A stretch of DNA of 64,000 nt, taken from Pokkaliibacter sp046614695. GTDB taxonomy: Bacteria; Pseudomonadota; Gammaproteobacteria; Pseudomonadales; Balneatricaceae. The notes beneath the pieces were generated by a model that worked only from the letters and a program-made list of their open reading frames with translations, was not told the origin of the DNA and made no database searches. The first letter of the stretch is position 1, and each line of letters begins with the position of its first letter. This document shows, piece after piece, positions 6,864-16,226 of this stretch. The stretch covers positions 62,001-126,000 of the forward strand of contig NZ_JBKKHQ010000009.1 in the NCBI RefSeq assembly GCF_046614695.1. Reading direction: 5' to 3'. The position numbers and the translations under genes were made by a program.

Positions 6864-9308
6864 TTAGTGCGTACTTGGACGTTGACTTCCGTCGCCATCC
6901 TGATCTGCTTCCTTATTTTTAGCTGAATGATCGGCAGTCTCCTGTGCATCCTTATCATCGGGATGCGGCTGATACTGCAAAGCAATCGCCAAAACTTCAT
7001 CAATCCATTTCACAGGATGGATTTCAAGCTCTGCCTTGATGTTGTCAGGAATTTCCTTCAGATCACGCTTATTTTCCTCAGGAATAACGATAGTTTTAAT
7101 ACCACCACGGTGAGCTGCAAGAAGCTTTTCCTTGAGACCACCAATTGGCAGCACCTGACCACGAAGCGTAATTTCACCGGTCATAGCTACATCAGCTTTG
7201 ATCGGGATCTGCGTCAGTGATGACACCATCGCGGTACACATGGCAATACCAGCACTTGGCCCATCCTTAGGAGTAGCCCCTTCAGGTACGTGCACATGGA
7301 TATCCTGCTTTTCATGGAAATCAGTTTTGATACCCAACGCTTTAGAGCGTGAACGCACCACGGTGATCGCTGCCTGGATAGACTCCTGCATGACATCACC
7401 CAGTGAACCGGTTTTAACAACACGACCTTTACCTGGGGTTACTGCACACTCAATACGAAGAATGTCACCACCCACCTGAGTCCAGGCCAGACCATTGACC
7501 TGACCAATCTGATCATTGTCATCTGCACGACCATAATTGAACTTGTGAACACCGTTATACTCTTCAAGCACTTCTGAAGTTACAACCAAGGTATCTTCTT
7601 CAATTTTCTTAAGGAGACGGGCTTTAACAACCTTACGGCAAAGCTTGGCAACCTCACGCTCAAGACCGCGCACACCCGCTTCGCGAGTATAATAACGAAT
7701 CAACTCAAGAATCGCGTCATCGCTAACTTCCAGCTCAGCGTCCTTAAGGCCATTATTTTTCATCTGCTTAGGTAGCAGATATCGCTTAGTGATGTTTAGT
7801 TTTTCATCTTCTGTGTATCCAGGAATACGGATAATTTCCATACGATCCAACAAAGGCGCAGGAATATTCATGCTGTTTGACGTACAAACAAACATGACAT
7901 CAGAAAGATCAAAGTCCACTTCCAAGTAGTGGTCATTGAAGGAGTTGTTCTGTTCAGGATCAAGCACTTCAAGCAGAGCTGACGCAGGATCACCACGGTG
8001 ATCCATTCCCATCTTGTCGATCTCATCAAGCAGGAACAGTGGATTTTTAACACCCACTTTAGAGAGTTTCTGAACCAATTTACCGGGCATGGAGCCAATA
8101 TAAGTTCGACGGTGACCACGAATTTCAGCTTCGTCTCTCACACCACCTAACGCCATACGAACATATTTACGATTCGTAGCACGCGCAATCGATTGCCCCA
8201 GAGAAGTTTTACCTACACCTGGAGGCCCAACCAAACAAAGCACGGGGCCTTTGATTTTTTTCACACGCTGCTGAACAGCAAGATACTCAAGAATACGGTC
8301 TTTAACTTCATCAAGACCGTAATGATCTTCATTCAAAACAACCTCGGCACGACCCAAGTCATGACGCACTTTGCTTCTCTTACTCCACGGAATTCCGAGC
8401 ATCCAATCAAGATAAGACCGAACGACAGTAGCCTCAGCAGACATCGGCGACATCATCTTAAGCTTATTAAGCTCAGACATCGCCTTATTAAGAGCCTCTT
8501 TAGGCATGCCTGCAGCTTCAATACGGCTCTTAAGATCTTCTATCTCATTGCCGCTCGTATCATCCAAGTCACCCAGTTCTTTCTGAATAGCCTTCATCTG
8601 CTCATTCAGATAGTACTCACGCTGACTCTTTTCCATCTGCTTTTTAACTCGGCCACGAATACGGCGCTCAACCTGAATCAGGTCATTCTCCGCTTCCATA
8701 TGCCCAATCAACTGCTCAACACGCTCAACTATATCGACTAACTCAAGCACTTTTTGCTTGTCAGCCAGTTTAAGGTTCATATGAGCGGAAATTGTGTCTG
8801 CCAAGCGGCCTGGCTCTTCAATATTAGAAAGAGACGAAACCACTTCAGAAGGGACTTTCTTACTTTGCTGAACATACTGCTCAAACTGAGTCATCAGAGC
8901 ACGAGACAGCACCTGAGACTCTGCATCTCGAACCTCCTTGACTTCCAGAGGTTCAACTTCCGCCTGATAGCAAGTGTCATCCAGAAAGACAGATTTCACT
9001 CGCGCACGATACTCACCTTCAACCAATACTTTAACGGTACCATCGGGAAGTTTGAGCAATTGCAGAATGGAGGCAACAGTACCGATTTCGAACAGATCTT
9101 CCCATACGGGGTCTTCATCAGAGGCATCACGCTGAGCGACCAGAAGGATTTCTTTCTCCTCTTCCATCGCTCGCTCCAGGGCAGCGATAGATTTATCACG
9201 CCCAACGAAAAGAGGGATAACCATGTGCGGGAATACAACAACATCCCGCAGCGGTAATAAAGGCACAGTGACCGGAGTCACGTCGTGACTGGATGCATGT
9301 TGTTCCAT
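6864..9308 (-). CDS. lon: ATP-dependent protease Lon
   Basis: Cytoplasmic AAA+ serine protease that degrades misfolded and regulatory proteins. From the ATG at 9308 the protein has 814 residues. This start gives the family N-terminus before LPLRDVVVFPH and has a GAGG just upstream; the frame stays open to 9359 but adds atypical sequence. The order is N-domain (about 15-300), AAA+ domain with Walker A GPPGVGKTS and Walker B LFLLDEIDK, then protease domain with the catalytic Ser in PKDGPSAG and Lys in GGLKEKLLAA. It lies between clpX and hupB. Confidence 0.97.
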   Translation of the reverse strand: MEQHASSHDVTPVTVPLLPLRDVVVFPHMVIPLFVGRDKSIAALERAMEEEKEILLVAQRDASDEDPVWEDLFEIGTVASILQLLKLPDGTVKVLVEGEYRARVKSVFLDDTCYQAEVEPLEVKEVRDAESQVLSRALMTQFEQYVQQSKKVPSEVVSSLSNIEEPGRLADTISAHMNLKLADKQKVLELVDIVERVEQLIGHMEAENDLIQVERRIRGRVKKQMEKSQREYYLNEQMKAIQKELGDLDDTSGNEIEDLKSRIEAAGMPKEALNKAMSELNKLKMMSPMSAEATVVRSYLDWMLGIPWSKRSKVRHDLGRAEVVLNEDHYGLDEVKDRILEYLAVQQRVKKIKGPVLCLVGPPGVGKTSLGQSIARATNRKYVRMALGGVRDEAEIRGHRRTYIGSMPGKLVQKLSKVGVKNPLFLLDEIDKMGMDHRGDPASALLEVLDPEQNNSFNDHYLEVDFDLSDVMFVCTSNSMNIPAPLLDRMEIIRIPGYTEDEKLNITKRYLLPKQMKNNGLKDAELEVSDDAILELIRYYTREAGVRGLEREVAKLCRKVVKARLLKKIEEDTLVVTSEVLEEYNGVHKFNYGRADDNDQIGQVNGLAWTQVGGDILRIECAVTPGKGRVVKTGSLGDVMQESIQAAITVVRSRSKALGIKTDFHEKQDIHVHVPEGATPKDGPSAGIAMCTAMVSSLTQIPIKADVAMTGEITLRGQVLPIGGLKEKLLAAHRGGIKTIVIPEENKRDLKEIPDNIKAELEIHPVKWIDEVLAIALQYQPHPDDKDAQETADHSAKNKEADQDGDGSQRPSTH

Positions 9309-9342
9309 AAACACCTCGGACTTATGACGGGCACTAAAAGGA

Positions 9343-9377
9343 GGCCCCAATGACTTCATAAAGCTGTACGTTGGGGC
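9343..9377 (-). terminator. Possible weak terminator or operator between clpX and lon
   Basis: Inverted repeat GCCCCAA/TTGGGGC (9344-9350 and 9371-9377) with a 20-nt loop. On the minus strand it is followed by CTCC and a short T4 tract. It could partly separate clpX from lon. A heat-shock promoter should also lie in this 106-bp gap, but I could not assign one with confidence. Confidence 0.35.
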
Positions 9378-9414
9378 TCAAGGAAAAGAATGCAATATCT
9401 GTGTCAGAAGAACA

Positions 9415-10695
9415 TTAACACTCAGGTAATGCGCGCTTTTCGTCGTTGCTTTCATAAATCATCAGAGGCTTGGACTCACCCTTGATGACAGAGGCATCAA
9501 TGACAACCTTGCTAACATTCTCAGCAGAGGGCAATTCGAACATGGTGTCCAAAAGAACACTTTCCATAATGGTGCGCAATCCACGTGCGCCAGTCTTGCG
9601 CTCCATGGCACGCTGAGCAATAGCTTTTAACGAGTCTTCTCGGAACTCAAGCTCAGCGCCTTCCATACCAAAAAGTTTCTGATATTGCTTAGTAAGAGCA
9701 TTTTTGGGCTCAACCAATATCTGAATCAATGCATCCTCATCCAGCTCAGTCAGAGTCGCCACCATTGGTAGACGACCTACGAACTCAGGAATCAGACCAA
9801 ACTTGACCAGATCCTCAGCTTCTGCACCTAAAAGGATTTCAGAAACAGACTTACTATTATCTTTTGACTTCACCGTCGCGGAGAAACCAATACTGCTTTT
9901 CTCACTGCGATCGCTAATAATCTTCTCAAGGCCTGCGAAAGCACCGCCGCAAATGAAAAGAATATTAGAAGTATCAACCTGCAAAAATTCTTGCTGCGGA
10001 TGCTTTCTTCCACCCTGAGGTGGCACTGATGCAACAGAACCCTCAATCAGCTTCAAAAGCGCTTGCTGAACCCCTTCGCCGGAAACGTCACGTGTGATAG
10101 ATGGATTGTCAGACTTGCGACTAATTTTGTCGATCTCATCGATATAGACAATGCCCATCTGAGCTTTCTCAACATCATAATCACACTTCTGGAGAAGCTT
10201 TTGAATGATGTTTTCCACATCCTCACCAACATAACCCGCTTCAGTTAGCGTAGTTGCATCAGCAATAGTGAAAGGAACGTTAAGCATACGAGCTAGCGTC
10301 TGCGCCAATAAGGTCTTACCGCTACCGGTTGGACCAATCATCAGAATGTTGCTCTTACCCAGCTCAACATCAGAGGATTTATCATTCATACGCAGGCGCT
10401 TGTAGTGGTTATAGACAGCCACTGCCAACACGCGTTTAGCAACGTCCTGACCAATCACATACTCGTCAAGCGTCTGTTTAATTTCGCTAGGAGTTGGAAG
10501 CTTCTCACCTTGAGAACCTTGGTCCTGATCCTGAATTTCTTCACGGATGATGTCATTACAAAGGTCAACACACTCATCGCAGATATAAACCGAAGGCCCT
10601 GCAATCAGCTTTCTTACCTCGTGCTGGCTCTTACCGCAGAAAGAGCAATAGAGCAACTTGCTATCGTCGCCTTTTTTGCGTGTATCGTCGGCCAT
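9415..10695 (-). CDS. clpX: ClpXP protease ATPase subunit ClpX
   Basis: AAA+ unfoldase of 426 residues that feeds substrates to ClpP. The N-terminal zinc-binding domain has the Cys4 set in YCSFCGKS and ICDECVDLC. Walker A is GPTGSGKT, Walker B is VYIDEIDKI, and the ClpP-docking IGF tripeptide is in SSIGFSATV. Sensor and pore-loop regions are intact. It lies 92 bp downstream of clpP and is probably co-transcribed. Confidence 0.97.
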   Translation of the reverse strand: MADDTRKKGDDSKLLYCSFCGKSQHEVRKLIAGPSVYICDECVDLCNDIIREEIQDQDQGSQGEKLPTPSEIKQTLDEYVIGQDVAKRVLAVAVYNHYKRLRMNDKSSDVELGKSNILMIGPTGSGKTLLAQTLARMLNVPFTIADATTLTEAGYVGEDVENIIQKLLQKCDYDVEKAQMGIVYIDEIDKISRKSDNPSITRDVSGEGVQQALLKLIEGSVASVPPQGGRKHPQQEFLQVDTSNILFICGGAFAGLEKIISDRSEKSSIGFSATVKSKDNSKSVSEILLGAEAEDLVKFGLIPEFVGRLPMVATLTELDEDALIQILVEPKNALTKQYQKLFGMEGAELEFREDSLKAIAQRAMERKTGARGLRTIMESVLLDTMFELPSAENVSKVVIDASVIKGESKPLMIYESNDEKRALPEC

Positions 10696-10787
10696 TCGAC
10701 TTCCCCGTTAACTTGCTTCTGCCTTCAAGATGAGGCCGTTACCAAAACATTTCAACAACATTTCGGCAATCAGCCTCATTTTTTCAT

Positions 10788-11423
10788 TTAGGCGCCACGC
10801 TGAGTCAGAACAGAGTCCACTAAACCGTATTCTGCAGCTGCATTAGCATCCATAAAATTATCACGATCAGTATCGCGCGCAATAGACTCGATATCCTTGC
10901 CAGTATGATGTGACAGGATCCGGTTTAATTTTTCGCGCATTGTGAGAATTTCGCGGGTGTGGATTTCGATATCAGTCGCCTGCCCCTGATAACCACCGAG
11001 GGGCTGGTGAATCATCACTCGCGCATTGGGTAACGCATAACGCTTACCTGCTGCTCCACCAGCAAGCAGCAGCGCGCCCATGCTGGCCGCCTGACCAATA
11101 CAGAGGGTGCTTACATCAGGCTTAATAAACTGCATGGTGTCATAAATCGCCATGCCTGCAGTAACCACACCACCAGGTGAGTTGATGTAAAGATGGATAT
11201 CCTTATCGGGATTTTCAGACTCAAGAAACAACATTTGAGCCACTACAAGATTAGCCATGTGATCTTCAACCTGACCAACCAGAAAGATCACACGCTCCTT
11301 CAACAAGCGGGAATAAATATCGTAGGCACGCTCACCACGAGCACTCTGCTCTACAACCATTGGGACCAGTGCAGACATAGGATCCTGCCCTTTCGCAGCA
11401 GCTTGCTCTAGAAATGGATTCAT
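10788..11423 (-). CDS. clpP: ClpP protease proteolytic subunit
   Basis: Serine protease of 211 residues that forms the tetradecameric chamber used with ClpX/ClpA. The catalytic Ser is in GQAASMGALLL, His in MIHQPLGG and Asp in the DTDRDNFMDA region. The N-terminus preceding ALVPMVVEQSARGERAYDIYSRLL is a typical short propeptide. The GGGAGAAG ribosome-binding site fits the chosen ATG. A strong terminator separates it from tig upstream, so clpP-clpX has its own promoter in the short gap. Confidence 0.97.
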   Translation of the reverse strand: MNPFLEQAAAKGQDPMSALVPMVVEQSARGERAYDIYSRLLKERVIFLVGQVEDHMANLVVAQMLFLESENPDKDIHLYINSPGGVVTAGMAIYDTMQFIKPDVSTLCIGQAASMGALLLAGGAAGKRYALPNARVMIHQPLGGYQGQATDIEIHTREILTMREKLNRILSHHTGKDIESIARDTDRDNFMDANAAAEYGLVDSVLTQRGA

Positions 11424-11457
11424 TTTACGAGCTTCTCCCTAGTGAGTTCCTTAAAGA

Positions 11458-11508
11458 AAAAAACGATAGCCATTACAACTGTTTATGTTGTAACAACTAT
11501 CGTTTTTT
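11458..11508. terminator. Bidirectional terminator between tig and clpP
   Basis: Outer stem AAAAAACGATAG (11458-11469) with CTATCGTTTTTT (11497-11508), plus inner stem TTACAAC (11473-11479) with GTTGTAA (11487-11493). It ends in a T6 tract on both strands. Confidence 0.88.
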
Positions 11509-11532
11509 AAGTACAGCAGATGCTAATAATTA

Positions 11533-12849
11533 TCAGGCTGCAGCTTGGTCAGCCGGACGAATAGCATCTTCATAGCTTACAACAGTTTCAGTGATACTGG
11601 CTTTTTCCAGCAGTTTTTCAACCGCCAGATCCTCTACCACTACCGCTTCAATCTGACGACGCTGATTCTGGTCATTCAGGAAGTAGGCACGAACTTCCTC
11701 AGGCTGTTGGTATGCAGAAGACATCTCTTCAACAAAAGCAACAACGCGTTCTTCATCAGCTTTGATCTCATTGGCACGAATCACTTCCGCCAACAGCAGG
11801 CCATTGCGAACTCGCTGCTCTGCCTGATCTTTGAACAGCTCTTTTGGCAGCATATTCAGATCGAAGTCTTTCAGGTTACCACCAAACTGCTGAACAGCCT
11901 GACGACGCAGAGTATCAATCTCTTCATCAATCAGCGCAGAAGGAATATCGATTGGATTCAGTTTGCTCAGAGACTCAAGAACCTGGGTCTTAAGCTTGCT
12001 ACGCAGAGCATTCTTCAACTCACGATCCATATTCTTGGAAATTTCAGCACGGAAATCTGCTTCACTCTCGCCTTCGATACCGAAGTCTTTAAAGAATTCA
12101 ACATTCAATTCTGGCAGCTTAGGCTCAGCAACCTGATGTACAGTAGTCTTGAATACAGCTGCTTTACCCTGTAGCTCTTCGGACTGGTACTGCTCTGGGA
12201 AAGTGACGTTCAGATCCAGAGTGTCGCCCGCTTTGGCGCCCAACAGACCAGACTCAAAACCAGGAATCATGGTATTGGAGCCAAGAACCAGCTCATAGCC
12301 TTCAGCTTTACCACCAGCAAATGCCTCACCGTCAACAAAACCTTCAAAGTCGACAGTTACACGATCACCGTCTTGGGAAGCACGCTCTACTGTAGTCCAG
12401 TCAGCTTTCTGCTTGCGCAAGGTATCGATCATTTTATCCAGATCTTCGTTAGAAATTTCCGCGCTCTGCTTTTCGATCTCTGCGGCACTGAAGTCAGCCA
12501 GAGCGATTTCCGGGAATACTTCAAAAGTGGCAACAAACTCAAAATCCTGACCTTCTTCGTCCTTGGTAGGCTCGATAGAAGGAGTTCCAGCAGGGTTCAA
12601 TTTCTCCTGAGTTACCGCTTCGTAGAAGCTGGTACGAATAACTTCGCTCAGTACATCCTGACGAATTCCTTTTCCGTAACGCTGCTTAACGATTTTAGAA
12701 GGCACTTTGCCTTTACGGAAACCATCGATACGTACGGTTTTTGCAGCATCTTTAAGCTGTTTTTCGACGTCCGCATCGATACGCTCTGCGGGAATAGTGA
12801 TTGTCAGACGACGCTCAAGATTAGACGTCGATTCGATAGATACTTGCAT
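11533..12849 (-). CDS. tig: Trigger factor, ribosome-bound chaperone
   Basis: 438-residue ribosome-associated chaperone and FKBP-type prolyl isomerase. The N-terminal ribosome-docking domain has the signature GFRKGKVP. The FKBP domain runs from about 160 to 240 (VTVDFEGFVDGEAFAGG, then MIPGFESGLLG). The rest is the helical substrate-cradling C-domain. It is the first protein gene of the minus-strand quality-control block, behind the tRNA cluster. The strand, order and length are standard for the family. Confidence 0.96.
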   Translation of the reverse strand: MQVSIESTSNLERRLTITIPAERIDADVEKQLKDAAKTVRIDGFRKGKVPSKIVKQRYGKGIRQDVLSEVIRTSFYEAVTQEKLNPAGTPSIEPTKDEEGQDFEFVATFEVFPEIALADFSAAEIEKQSAEISNEDLDKMIDTLRKQKADWTTVERASQDGDRVTVDFEGFVDGEAFAGGKAEGYELVLGSNTMIPGFESGLLGAKAGDTLDLNVTFPEQYQSEELQGKAAVFKTTVHQVAEPKLPELNVEFFKDFGIEGESEADFRAEISKNMDRELKNALRSKLKTQVLESLSKLNPIDIPSALIDEEIDTLRRQAVQQFGGNLKDFDLNMLPKELFKDQAEQRVRNGLLLAEVIRANEIKADEERVVAFVEEMSSAYQQPEEVRAYFLNDQNQRRQIEAVVVEDLAVEKLLEKASITETVVSYEDAIRPADQAAA

Positions 12850-12989
12850 TAATCTGCCTCACAAAACTTAGCGTCAACTAAATCCGCACTCTGATCATTA
12901 CCAGAGACTCTAGTTTAACTGCCTGATTTCCGATTTAGGGCGGTCAGCCACCCGGTTCTGGGGGCAAACACAGACAAAACAAAGCGCAC

Positions 12990-13018
12990 ATTCTCATTAA
13001 ACCCCAGTCAGGAGTCAA
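12990..13018 (-). promoter_or_regulatory. Candidate sigma-70 promoter of tig
   Basis: On the minus strand TTGACT (13018-13013) and GAGAAT (12995-12990) are separated by 17 bp. The position, between the last tRNA-His and tig, suits a tig promoter with a leader of about 135 nt. Confidence 0.55.
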
Positions 13019-13065
13019 GCACCCGCAGGCATGAGAAATATAAAACTTTAATAAAATCAGGGAAT

Positions 13066-13142
13066 TGGGGTGAACGATGGGGCTTGAACCCACGACCGCC
13101 GGAATCACAATCCGGAGCTCTACCTACTGAGCTACGCCCACC
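13066..13142 (-). tRNA. tRNA-His (GTG), copy 1
   Basis: 77-nt tRNA with encoded CCA. It carries the extra 5' G(-1) opposite C73 that defines tRNA-His, anticodon GTG in GATTGTGATT, and a T-loop GGTTCAAGCC. The sequence is identical to the copies at 13179-13255 and 16227-16303. It is last in the Arg-His-His order on the minus strand. Confidence 0.97.
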
Positions 13143-13178
13143 ATAGACAGGACAACCTGTAAAAGAAGGGTCTGGAAT

Positions 13179-13255
13179 TGGGGTGAACGATGGGGCTTGA
13201 ACCCACGACCGCCGGAATCACAATCCGGAGCTCTACCTACTGAGCTACGCCCACC
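13179..13255 (-). tRNA. tRNA-His (GTG), copy 2
   Basis: Identical over 77 nt to copy 1 and lying 113 bp from it. The shared flanks (AATTCC after CCA) suggest a recent tandem duplication. Confidence 0.97.
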
Positions 13256-13272
13256 ATAATATCCAGTTTGTT

Positions 13273-13349
13273 TGGCGCGCCTGGCAGGGCTCGAACCTGC
13301 AACCCTCGGCTTAGAAGGCCGATGCTCTATCCGGTTGAGCTACAGGCGC
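13273..13349 (-). tRNA. tRNA-Arg (TCT)
   Basis: 77-nt tRNA with encoded CCA. The acceptor stem GCGCCTG pairs with CAGGCGC, the anticodon is TCT in CCTTCTAAG, and the T-arm GGTTCGAGCC is standard. It decodes AGA/AGG. It is first in the minus-strand Arg-His-His cluster, like the arg-his tRNA clusters of other gammaproteobacteria. Confidence 0.97.
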
Positions 13350-13567
13350 ATACCTGACCAGCGGAAGCTTGCCCGCCAAACGACGCCGAATAATAGCAGC
13401 AACTTTTCTAAGGTCAAGTTTTTTAAGCACTTATTACATTTAACGTGAGAGTTGCGACCGCAGACCCAAGTCCCACACGAACAATGGATATGTGAGCATG
13501 AGATTTGGCTATCTCATCAAAGCATGCGAAAATCAGCGCGCTTTTATTTGAGGACTGCTTTAACACC

Positions 13568-14419
13568 ATGACTGCCCAGATTATTGACGGAAAAGAGATT
13601 GCTCGCCGAGTTAGAGAAGAAGTTGCCAGCGGCGTTAAAGAACGCCTGGCTCTGGGCAAGCGTCAGCCCGGACTCGCCGTCATTTTGATTGGTCAGGACC
13701 CTGCCTCTCAGGTCTATGTAAATAGCAAGCGCAAAGCCTGTGAAGAAGTAGGTTTTTACTCTGCCGCTTATGACCTACCTAGAGAAACAACTCAGGAAGA
13801 GCTATCAAATCTAGTAGAGCAGCTTAATAACGACGAGCGCATTGACGGCATTCTGGTTCAGCTACCACTCCCCTCACACCTAAAAGCCGACCCCATTCTT
13901 GAGCAAATTCGCCCAGACAAAGATGTCGATGGATTCCATCCTTTTAACATGGGCCGGCTGGCGCAACGCATGCCATTACTTCGCCCCTGCACCCCCAAAG
14001 GCATTATGACCCTGCTTGAAAGCACCGGCGTTGACATCCGCGGCATGGATGCGGTTGTCGTTGGCGCCTCTAATATTGTAGGACGACCAATGAGCCTTGA
14101 GCTTTTACTGGCAGGCTGCACGGTTACAACAACCCATCGATTCACCAAGAATCTTGCAGAAAAAGTGAGTAAGGCAGACTTAGTAGTCGTCGCTGTGGGC
14201 AAACCAGGCATCGTCAAAGGTGAATGGATTAAACCAGGGGCACTGGTAATTGATGTTGGCATCAATCGTCTTGAGTCTGGCAAACTGGTCGGAGATATAG
14301 AGTTTGAACCAGCAGCGGAAAAAGCTGGCTTCATCACTCCCGTACCCGGTGGCGTAGGCCCGATGACGGTTGCAACCCTGATAGAAAACACGCTCCACGC
14401 CGCCAACCTTCACGACTAA
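13568..14419 (+). CDS. folD: Bifunctional methylenetetrahydrofolate dehydrogenase/cyclohydrolase FolD
   Basis: Interconverts 5,10-methylene- and 10-formyl-tetrahydrofolate in the cytoplasm. From the ATG at 13568 it has 283 residues and the family N-terminus AQIIDGKEIARRV. An open extension back to 13505 lacks an ATG and is ignored. Visible motifs are the catalytic-Lys helix YVNSKRKACEEVG, QLPLPSHL, DVDGFHPFN, the NADP-binding GASNIVGRPM and the C-terminal PVPGGVGPMTVA. It is close to tig and tRNAs as in Pseudomonas. It probably shares a transcript with the hydratase gene 9 bp downstream. Confidence 0.97.
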   Translation: MTAQIIDGKEIARRVREEVASGVKERLALGKRQPGLAVILIGQDPASQVYVNSKRKACEEVGFYSAAYDLPRETTQEELSNLVEQLNNDERIDGILVQLPLPSHLKADPILEQIRPDKDVDGFHPFNMGRLAQRMPLLRPCTPKGIMTLLESTGVDIRGMDAVVVGASNIVGRPMSLELLLAGCTVTTTHRFTKNLAEKVSKADLVVVAVGKPGIVKGEWIKPGALVIDVGINRLESGKLVGDIEFEPAAEKAGFITPVPGGVGPMTVATLIENTLHAANLHD

Positions 14420-14428
14420 GGACATACC

Positions 14429-14875
14429 ATGAACCCTTATCATGGCCTCTATCTCGAAGATCTGACCATCGGCATGAAAGACGAGCTGGCAAAAACAGTT
14501 ACCGAAACCGATATCACGCTCTTCGCAGGCATTACGGGCGACTTCAACCCTGTGCACATTAACGAAGAGTTCGCCTCTCAGACAAACTTTGGCCAGCGCA
14601 TAGCTCATGGCATGCTGGCAGGCGGCTTCATAAGTGCAGTTCTAGGGACTCGCCTTCCTGGTCCCGGCGCTATCTATCTTGACCAGAGTCTTAGCTTCAA
14701 AGCGCCAGTGCATATAGGCGACACAGTTGTAGCCTCAGCCGAAGTTTCGGAAATCGATCCTCGACGCAAAAAAGTCACCTTAATCACCGAATGCCGTGTA
14801 AAAGACAAAGTTGTTGCTACCGGTCAAGCCATCGTGATGGTTAGCAAGCGCCCAAAAGTCGTCGACACAGAGTAG
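14429..14875 (+). CDS. MaoC-family (R)-specific enoyl-CoA hydratase-like protein
   Basis: 148-residue single hot-dog domain. It has the hydratase-2 motif (ITGDFNPVHINEEFA, with catalytic Asp and His) and the downstream GQRIAHGMLAGG. This is the PhaJ/MaoC dehydratase arrangement, which hydrates trans-2-enoyl-CoA to (R)-3-hydroxyacyl-CoA and can feed polyhydroxyalkanoate or fatty-acid metabolism. No PHA genes are in the window, so the physiological substrate is not shown. It starts 9 bp after folD and ends at a bidirectional terminator. Confidence 0.85.
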   Translation: MNPYHGLYLEDLTIGMKDELAKTVTETDITLFAGITGDFNPVHINEEFASQTNFGQRIAHGMLAGGFISAVLGTRLPGPGAIYLDQSLSFKAPVHIGDTVVASAEVSEIDPRRKKVTLITECRVKDKVVATGQAIVMVSKRPKVVDTE

Positions 14876-14894
14876 CAGCAAAAGCTTTCACTAA

Positions 14895-14923
14895 TAAAAA
14901 AGGGTGCAGATGCACCCTTTTTT
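14895..14923. terminator. Bidirectional terminator after the MaoC-like gene
   Basis: AGGGTGC (14901-14907) pairs with GCACCCT (14912-14918), flanked by A6 and T6 tracts. It serves both convergent genes. Confidence 0.88.
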
Positions 14924-14939
14924 ACCTTTCAAACAACCC

Positions 14940-16043
14940 TCAGGCGTGCAAACGAGCCTGTAAACGCTTCATCTCTTCTTCACGAGAAATCAGCACCGAC
15001 TGCTGCTGTTTTAATTGGGCACGCAGCTTTTGCAACTCATCCTCTCTCTCCAACACCTGCTGGCGTAGATCAGACTCACGACGCATCGTCTCAGCCGTAC
15101 TGGTTGTGACACGCTTACCTACTTCCTTACTCGCACTCTCAAGCTCATTAATCCGGTGTTCAAAGCGCTTACTGCGATTAATCTCTGTCAGCAACTGAGC
15201 ATTAAGCTTGTTAAGCTCGCGAGAACTATTAGAGGACTCGTAACGATACCCCTTAAGCTCCTGCTCCAAGCTTTTAACCTGGTTCGACAGCGTTTCGATC
15301 TTGACCTCACCCCGAGATACCTCAGCCTGAAGATCACTAATCTGACGCATATAAGCGGTATCACGCTTATTAGACTCATCTCTGAGCTGGTCATGAGTTG
15401 AGCGCATCTGGGAGATCTCATTGCGAAATTTAGCCTGAATCTCCACCAAACGACTTTGCTCTTCCTTCAACCGAGCCTCAAAAGTTGCTCGGGATTCATC
15501 ACGCTTCCTGGTCGTACGGTCAAGCTCTGCACGAATTTCCTTCTCACGTTCCTCAGCCTGATTGCGCTTCTGAATCTCTGCATGCAGCGTTGCTTTTTGC
15601 ATAGAAAGCTCAGCCTGCAGGTTTTTACAGCGCTGATCGAACTCATCCAGTTTGGCTTTTTGTTGCTCAATGGTGACGTCACGGCCCGCTATATCACTGC
15701 GTAAACGCTCAGCATTATGCTCGGCGTCGCTTTCGGCAGTTTCCAGGCGCTGCTCCATTTTCTTCTTTTCATGCTCAAGCTGGTGGCTTGCATGACGAAT
15801 AGCCTGATCCCACAAGCCCTGGACAACCTGAACAACCTCTTTAGGCACATCACTGGAGATTGGCATGCGATATTGAATTCGTTGAGGAAGCGATGCCCAC
15901 CAATCATGTAATACCGACTGAACATTTGCTTCATCGATATCAGGAAGCCGTGCACTGATCAGTCGCGGCATCGGGTCAGAACCTGACATTAACAGGTCAT
16001 CCGCCACCGCAAAAACTTGCTCACGCACTGATTTAACTGACAT
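14940..16043 (-). CDS. KfrA-like DNA-binding protein with long coiled coil
   Basis: About 367 residues from the ATG at 16043, which has AAGGA eight bases upstream. Residues 1 to about 100 resemble the KfrA N-terminal HTH domain found in plasmid KfrA proteins (VREQVFAVADDLLMSG, then VQSVLHDWW). From about 105 to the end the protein is one almost unbroken heptad-rich, Glu/Lys/Gln/Arg-dense coiled coil. Plasmid KfrA binds DNA through the N-domain and multimerises through the coil. A chromosomal role, such as nucleoid organisation or regulation, is inference. It has no operon partner and sits between the tRNA-His copies. Confidence 0.72.
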   Translation of the reverse strand: MSVKSVREQVFAVADDLLMSGSDPMPRLISARLPDIDEANVQSVLHDWWASLPQRIQYRMPISSDVPKEVVQVVQGLWDQAIRHASHQLEHEKKKMEQRLETAESDAEHNAERLRSDIAGRDVTIEQQKAKLDEFDQRCKNLQAELSMQKATLHAEIQKRNQAEEREKEIRAELDRTTRKRDESRATFEARLKEEQSRLVEIQAKFRNEISQMRSTHDQLRDESNKRDTAYMRQISDLQAEVSRGEVKIETLSNQVKSLEQELKGYRYESSNSSRELNKLNAQLLTEINRSKRFEHRINELESASKEVGKRVTTSTAETMRRESDLRQQVLEREDELQKLRAQLKQQQSVLISREEEMKRLQARLHA

Positions 16044-16129
16044 TGCCATTATCCTTGCAGCCTGAATAAGCCAAGGCATTGTACACCAGCAAAGGGCACG
16101 AACGACAACACAACTGTTTCAATAACCGC

Positions 16130-16160
16130 TTGACTCCGAGAGATAAATTCTTATTATAGT
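16130..16160 (+). promoter_or_regulatory. Promoter of the plus-strand tRNA-His
   Basis: TTGACT (16130-16135) and an AT-rich -10 within TATTATAGT (16152-16160) are followed by a GC-rich GCCCC discriminator typical of stringently controlled stable-RNA promoters. The tRNA begins about 65 bp downstream. Confidence 0.65.
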
Positions 16161-16226
16161 GCCCCGTTCCTGAACAACAGGGACAGCTTTCAAAGTACTT
16201 CTGCATAAGATCAGAGTACTAACAAT

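Noticed and set aside
8193..9257. Two plus-strand open frames antisense to lon
   Set aside because: Leu/Phe/His-rich translations typical of the reverse of a conserved gene; no independent support.
9309..9359. N-terminal extension of Lon
   Set aside because: The extra 17 codons have no family match and overlap the inverted repeat; the ATG at 9308 is preceded by GAGG.
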